DNA from: an uncultured Verrucomicrobia subdivision 3 bacterium
GTDB taxonomy: Bacteria; Verrucomicrobiota; Verrucomicrobiia; Limisphaerales; UBA11358
Direction of reading: 5' to 3'
Assembly: GCA_903861445.1 (NCBI GenBank)
Contig: CAIOUK010000101.1
Span: forward strand, 1 to 16,267
DNA length: 16,267 nucleotides
Part shown: piece after piece, positions 13,744 through 16,267 of the stretch
Position numbering within the stretch: the stretch's first letter is position 1
How the letters are laid out: each line of letters begins with the position of its first letter
Program-made: the position numbers and the translations under genes
Notes under the pieces: model-generated
Told to the model about the DNA's origin: nothing
The model's input: only the letters and a program-made list of their open reading frames with translations
The model's database searches: none

Positions 13744-14445
13744 TCAGTGGTGGCCGGTTTTGCGGGGCGTTTGGCCGACCGAGGTGTCGATGAGCAAAAC
13801 GCTCAAATTATCCTTGATGAACGGCCCGATGAGCGATTCCTGAAAAACGCCGCTTTGAATGGTTTGCAGCGTGGGCAGATAGTCGCCACTGATGTCTTTG
13901 GATTTGAAATTGCCCTGTTGCCCGCCCTGCAAGCCGAAGTTATCCATCATGTATTTTTTGTGGGCCGCCACTTCGGCGGCGGAGTAAAACGGCGCTTTGA
14001 GCAAGGCCAGCAACACGAGGATGATGGCCGCGTAATGGATTAAGCCGGCGATCATGCCAAAATAATATTCCCCGCCGCCGAAAAAATTACTGCCTTCCAG
14101 TTTGGCTTTGACCAGGCGTTTGATGAACCGGAAAACGAGCACCACCACCAGCAGGATGGCGAAATAAGCGGTGACGAAAGCCGCCGTCTGCTCGTTGAAA
14201 CGATGGCCGAATACGCTTTGGATGACGCCCTGCTGAATAAGCCAGTTGCCGAGCAACGCATAACCGAAGCTGCCCGCGCCGAGCGTGATGAGCCATTGGG
14301 TGACGGGCAGGAATTCGCGACTCATGCCGTGCTTGCGGCCGCGCCAGATACCATAGGCCAGCACCAGCACCAGCGTGAGGTCAAACCAGTTGATGGGCAG
14401 CTTGTCCCAGCTTCCTGCCGATTTTTGGGCGATGACCGCAATCAT
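13744..14445 (-). CDS. CvpA-family inner-membrane protein
   Basis: The product has 233 residues with about four membrane helices (20-34, 50-66, 88-106 and 131-150). The N-terminal WFDLTLVLVLAYGIWRGRKHG is the CvpA-type opening, in which a short acidic/aromatic motif leads into the first helix and a Gly/Arg-rich turn. CvpA was named for colicin V production in E. coli; its general role is unclear and is linked to envelope homeostasis. The soluble C-terminal tail (150-233) is longer than in the shortest members. The gene sits between the TPR lipoprotein gene (45 nt gap) and dnaG (21 nt gap), all on one strand. Confidence 0.82.
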   Translation of the reverse strand: MIAVIAQKSAGSWDKLPINWFDLTLVLVLAYGIWRGRKHGMSREFLPVTQWLITLGAGSFGYALLGNWLIQQGVIQSVFGHRFNEQTAAFVTAYFAILLVVVLVFRFIKRLVKAKLEGSNFFGGGEYYFGMIAGLIHYAAIILVLLALLKAPFYSAAEVAAHKKYMMDNFGLQGGQQGNFKSKDISGDYLPTLQTIQSGVFQESLIGPFIKDNLSVLLIDTSVGQTPRKTGHH

Positions 14446-14490
14446 GGTTTAATCATTAAGCCGGCCTCCGGGAAATGCCAGCGAAATTGT

Positions 14491-16230
14491 TCACTGCGGA
14501 TTGGCCGAAATCCAAAACCGGATGTCCGCCGCCTGCGCATTGTTCGGATCCAATTCCAGCACCTTCAGATAATGCGTCCGCGCCTGCGCCGGAGCGTGCA
14601 ACGATTGCGCGCAGAGATTCGCCAGCGCGAGGTGCGCGCGCACGTCGTTCGGATTGGTGGCGAGAATTTTTTTCAATTCCTCCGCCGCATCCGCTGCGTA
14701 GCCCGCCGCTTTGAGCGCAAGGGAAAAATTGTAGCGCGCATCCACGGAATCCGGCGCGATGGCCAGCGCGTTCTCGTAACTCGGCAGCGCGAGCGGATAA
14801 TTCCGCAGCCGGTGCGCGAGCACGCCGGTGTTGTATTGCGCCTCGAACCACGCCGGGTCAATCTGCGCCGCCGTCTGATACCACGTCAGCGCGTCAATCC
14901 ACTTTTCTTCCTGCTCAAACAACCGCGCTTTCGTGAACGCGCCGCTGGCGGAACGCCGGTCGCCCGCCGCCGGCGAACGCGGCGATAAATAATGGTAGCG
15001 GGCGAAGCTTGTAACCGGTGCCGTCACCTCCACCGGCCGTGCGCCAGCGCGCGGGGTCGCGCTACCGGCGGCCGGCAGCGGCGTCACACCTTTGTCAATG
15101 AATGCCGGCTTTGGCTCCGTTTTATTTGAACCAAACAGGCGTTGCCAGAAATCCGGTTTCTTTTCCGGTTCCGGCATTGGCACTTCCAACGGCAGTTGCG
15201 CGGACGGGGCAGGGGTGGTCGTTGCGGCGGCGGCCTTCGGTGTGGCCACCAAATTCGGCGCGGGTGGAACTTGCACGACTTGAACCGGTGCTGGCGACGT
15301 GGCAACCAAATTCATCGCGCTGGCCGCATGTCCGGTTTGCGCCATGCGGGTGGGCGTAGTTTTTGCGGCAGGCTCCGACGAATTGGCCGTCGCCGTTCGC
15401 GTCGCAACGGTGGTTGGAATTTTTGTTGCCGGCCGCGTTTCGGGCGGTGTGGGATTCGCCTTGGCCACGAGCACGGCGGCTTGCGCCTGTTCCAAACTGT
15501 TCGCGATGCCGTTCACCTCATCCCAATTTGCTTGGTGTGGCGTGAGCGCGAGATAAGCGCGGAAATTTTCCAGCGCTTTTTTGTTGTCGTGCAAATACTG
15601 CTGGTTCACCGTCGCCAGATTCAAAAGCGCCGGCGTATAATCTGCGCGGGACTGGAGTGCGGCGGCAAAAAACTGCGCCGCGTCATGCGCCTTGCCGCGC
15701 TGGATGCGCGCGAGGCCGAGGCCGTTGTAAGCTTCCGCCTCACAATTTGCCTTGAGCGCCAGCACGGTGCTGAAGCAGCGTTCCGCCGGGACAATTTCGC
15801 CGAGCTTCAACTGTGCGGAACCGAGCTTGAGCCAGCCCGCCGCGTCATTGGGGCGGCGCAGCGTGTAGGCAGTGAACTCCGCTTTCGCCGCGTCCGGCTT
15901 GTTTTGTTCCAGCTCCAAAGTGCCGAGATTAAAATGCGCTTCCACGAGATCGCGGTTCAATTCCAGCGCCTGCCGGTAAGCCGCCGCCGCGTCGTCCGGC
16001 TGGCCGGCGCGTTGCAGCGCCACGCCGTAGTAATTCCACGCCTGTGCGTTCGTCGCCAGCAGCGTCGTGGCGGTTTTCAACTGCGTCACCGCCGTTGTAA
16101 GGTCGCCACGGTCCAGGGATTTTTTCCCGTTGAGCAGGGCGCGCGGGCCGGCGGGCGTGCAACCGGAAATGACGAGAACCAGCGCAAAAAACAAAATTGC
16201 GCTCCGAACTGAAATTATTTTTGCGGACAT
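14491..16230 (-). CDS. TPR-repeat lipoprotein
   Basis: With start ATG 16230 the product has 579 residues. MSAKIISVRSAILFFALVLV followed by ISGC is a lipoprotein signal, with lipobox cysteine at 24. About six tetratricopeptide repeats lie at roughly 27-250. A Pro/Ala/Thr-rich linker follows at about 255-425 (with EKKPDFWQRLFGSNKTEPKP). At least four further TPRs lie at about 430-575, including clear NYPLALPSYENALAIAPDS and PAQARTHYLKVLELDPNN units. Such proteins act as scaffolds at the cell envelope; the partner is unknown. An upstream in-frame ATG at 16248 would add MLPPQR. The later start is preferred because it gives a standard signal peptide and leaves space for the promoter-like TTGACA at 16262-16267. 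It is probably cotranscribed with cvpA and dnaG. Confidence 0.82.
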   Translation of the reverse strand: MSAKIISVRSAILFFALVLVISGCTPAGPRALLNGKKSLDRGDLTTAVTQLKTATTLLATNAQAWNYYGVALQRAGQPDDAAAAYRQALELNRDLVEAHFNLGTLELEQNKPDAAKAEFTAYTLRRPNDAAGWLKLGSAQLKLGEIVPAERCFSTVLALKANCEAEAYNGLGLARIQRGKAHDAAQFFAAALQSRADYTPALLNLATVNQQYLHDNKKALENFRAYLALTPHQANWDEVNGIANSLEQAQAAVLVAKANPTPPETRPATKIPTTVATRTATANSSEPAAKTTPTRMAQTGHAASAMNLVATSPAPVQVVQVPPAPNLVATPKAAAATTTPAPSAQLPLEVPMPEPEKKPDFWQRLFGSNKTEPKPAFIDKGVTPLPAAGSATPRAGARPVEVTAPVTSFARYHYLSPRSPAAGDRRSASGAFTKARLFEQEEKWIDALTWYQTAAQIDPAWFEAQYNTGVLAHRLRNYPLALPSYENALAIAPDSVDARYNFSLALKAAGYAADAAEELKKILATNPNDVRAHLALANLCAQSLHAPAQARTHYLKVLELDPNNAQAADIRFWISANPQ

Positions 16231-16247
16231 CCGCTGTGGTGGTAACA

Positions 16248-16267
16248 TTGACGCTTGAAAGTGTCAA
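16248..16267. promoter_or_regulatory. Imperfect 20-bp palindrome containing a TTGACA box upstream of the TPR-cvpA-dnaG genes
   Basis: The stretch reads TTGACGCTTG then AAAGTGTCAA, which is an inverted repeat with 8 of 10 positions paired. On the minus strand it holds a perfect TTGACA (16267-16262). A 17-bp spacer leads to TACCAC (16244-16239), a weak -10 box, and ATG 16230 follows after 8 nt. It could be a promoter overlapped by an operator. It ends at the window edge, so more may lie outside. Confidence 0.35.

Noticed and set aside
15142..16212. Long plus-strand open frame (356 codons) opposite the TPR lipoprotein gene
   Set aside because: Arg/Gly-rich composition typical of an antisense shadow in GC-rich DNA; the minus-strand frame has a lipobox and clear TPR motifs.
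1..16267. CRISPR arrays, toxin-antitoxin pairs, restriction or other defence systems, insertion sequences
   Set aside because: Looked for regularly spaced repeats, paired small genes, and transposase or nuclease motifs; none was found.

Overview
This window looks like the chromosome of a GC-rich Gram-negative bacterium. A Verrucomicrobiota-type genome is the best guess. The reasons are the fused PilM/PilN-like pilus protein, the DUF1080 remnant, the HEAT-plus-LRR lipoprotein, the aminofutalosine route to menaquinone and the near absence of Shine-Dalgarno motifs. This placement is inference; no 16S or marker search was possible.

Layout. (1) 1-3484, minus strand: a type IV pilus / type II secretion assembly operon, read as GspE/PilB ATPase, then a GspL/PilM-PilN-like membrane protein, then a PilO-like protein cut by the window edge. 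(2) 3612-5398, plus strand: mqnE (menaquinone by the futalosine route) and trmB (tRNA m7G46 methyltransferase), 8 nt apart. (3) 5444-7556: a small four-helix membrane protein of the PF04020 family on the minus strand, then divergently a secreted SMP-30/gluconolactonase-like protein and an AT-rich secreted orphan. (4) 7563-9587, minus: uvrB (nucleotide excision repair). (5) 9824-9909, plus: tRNA-Tyr(GTA) with encoded CCA. (6) 9910-11844: a 1.9-kb AT-rich segment flanked by an 18/19-bp direct copy of the tRNA 3' end, so it looks like a small or decayed integrated element. It carries a fragment of a DUF1080 gene and a lipoprotein gene whose leucine-rich-repeat part lies in another frame after a T9 tract. 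No integrase is visible. (7) 11857-16230, minus: a probable operon of TPR lipoprotein, CvpA-like membrane protein and dnaG primase.

The core genes are ordinary housekeeping and surface-assembly genes. The most interesting signals are outside them. First, the T9 tract breaks an LRR lipoprotein, and removing exactly one T restores a perfect 22-residue repeat register. Second, the tRNA-Tyr 3' end is duplicated around the AT-rich segment. Third, three genes share a promoter geometry that places the transcription start on the start codon, which suggests leaderless mRNAs. Fourth, a strong intrinsic terminator sits just upstream of the tRNA with no gene before it, which suggests a small RNA.
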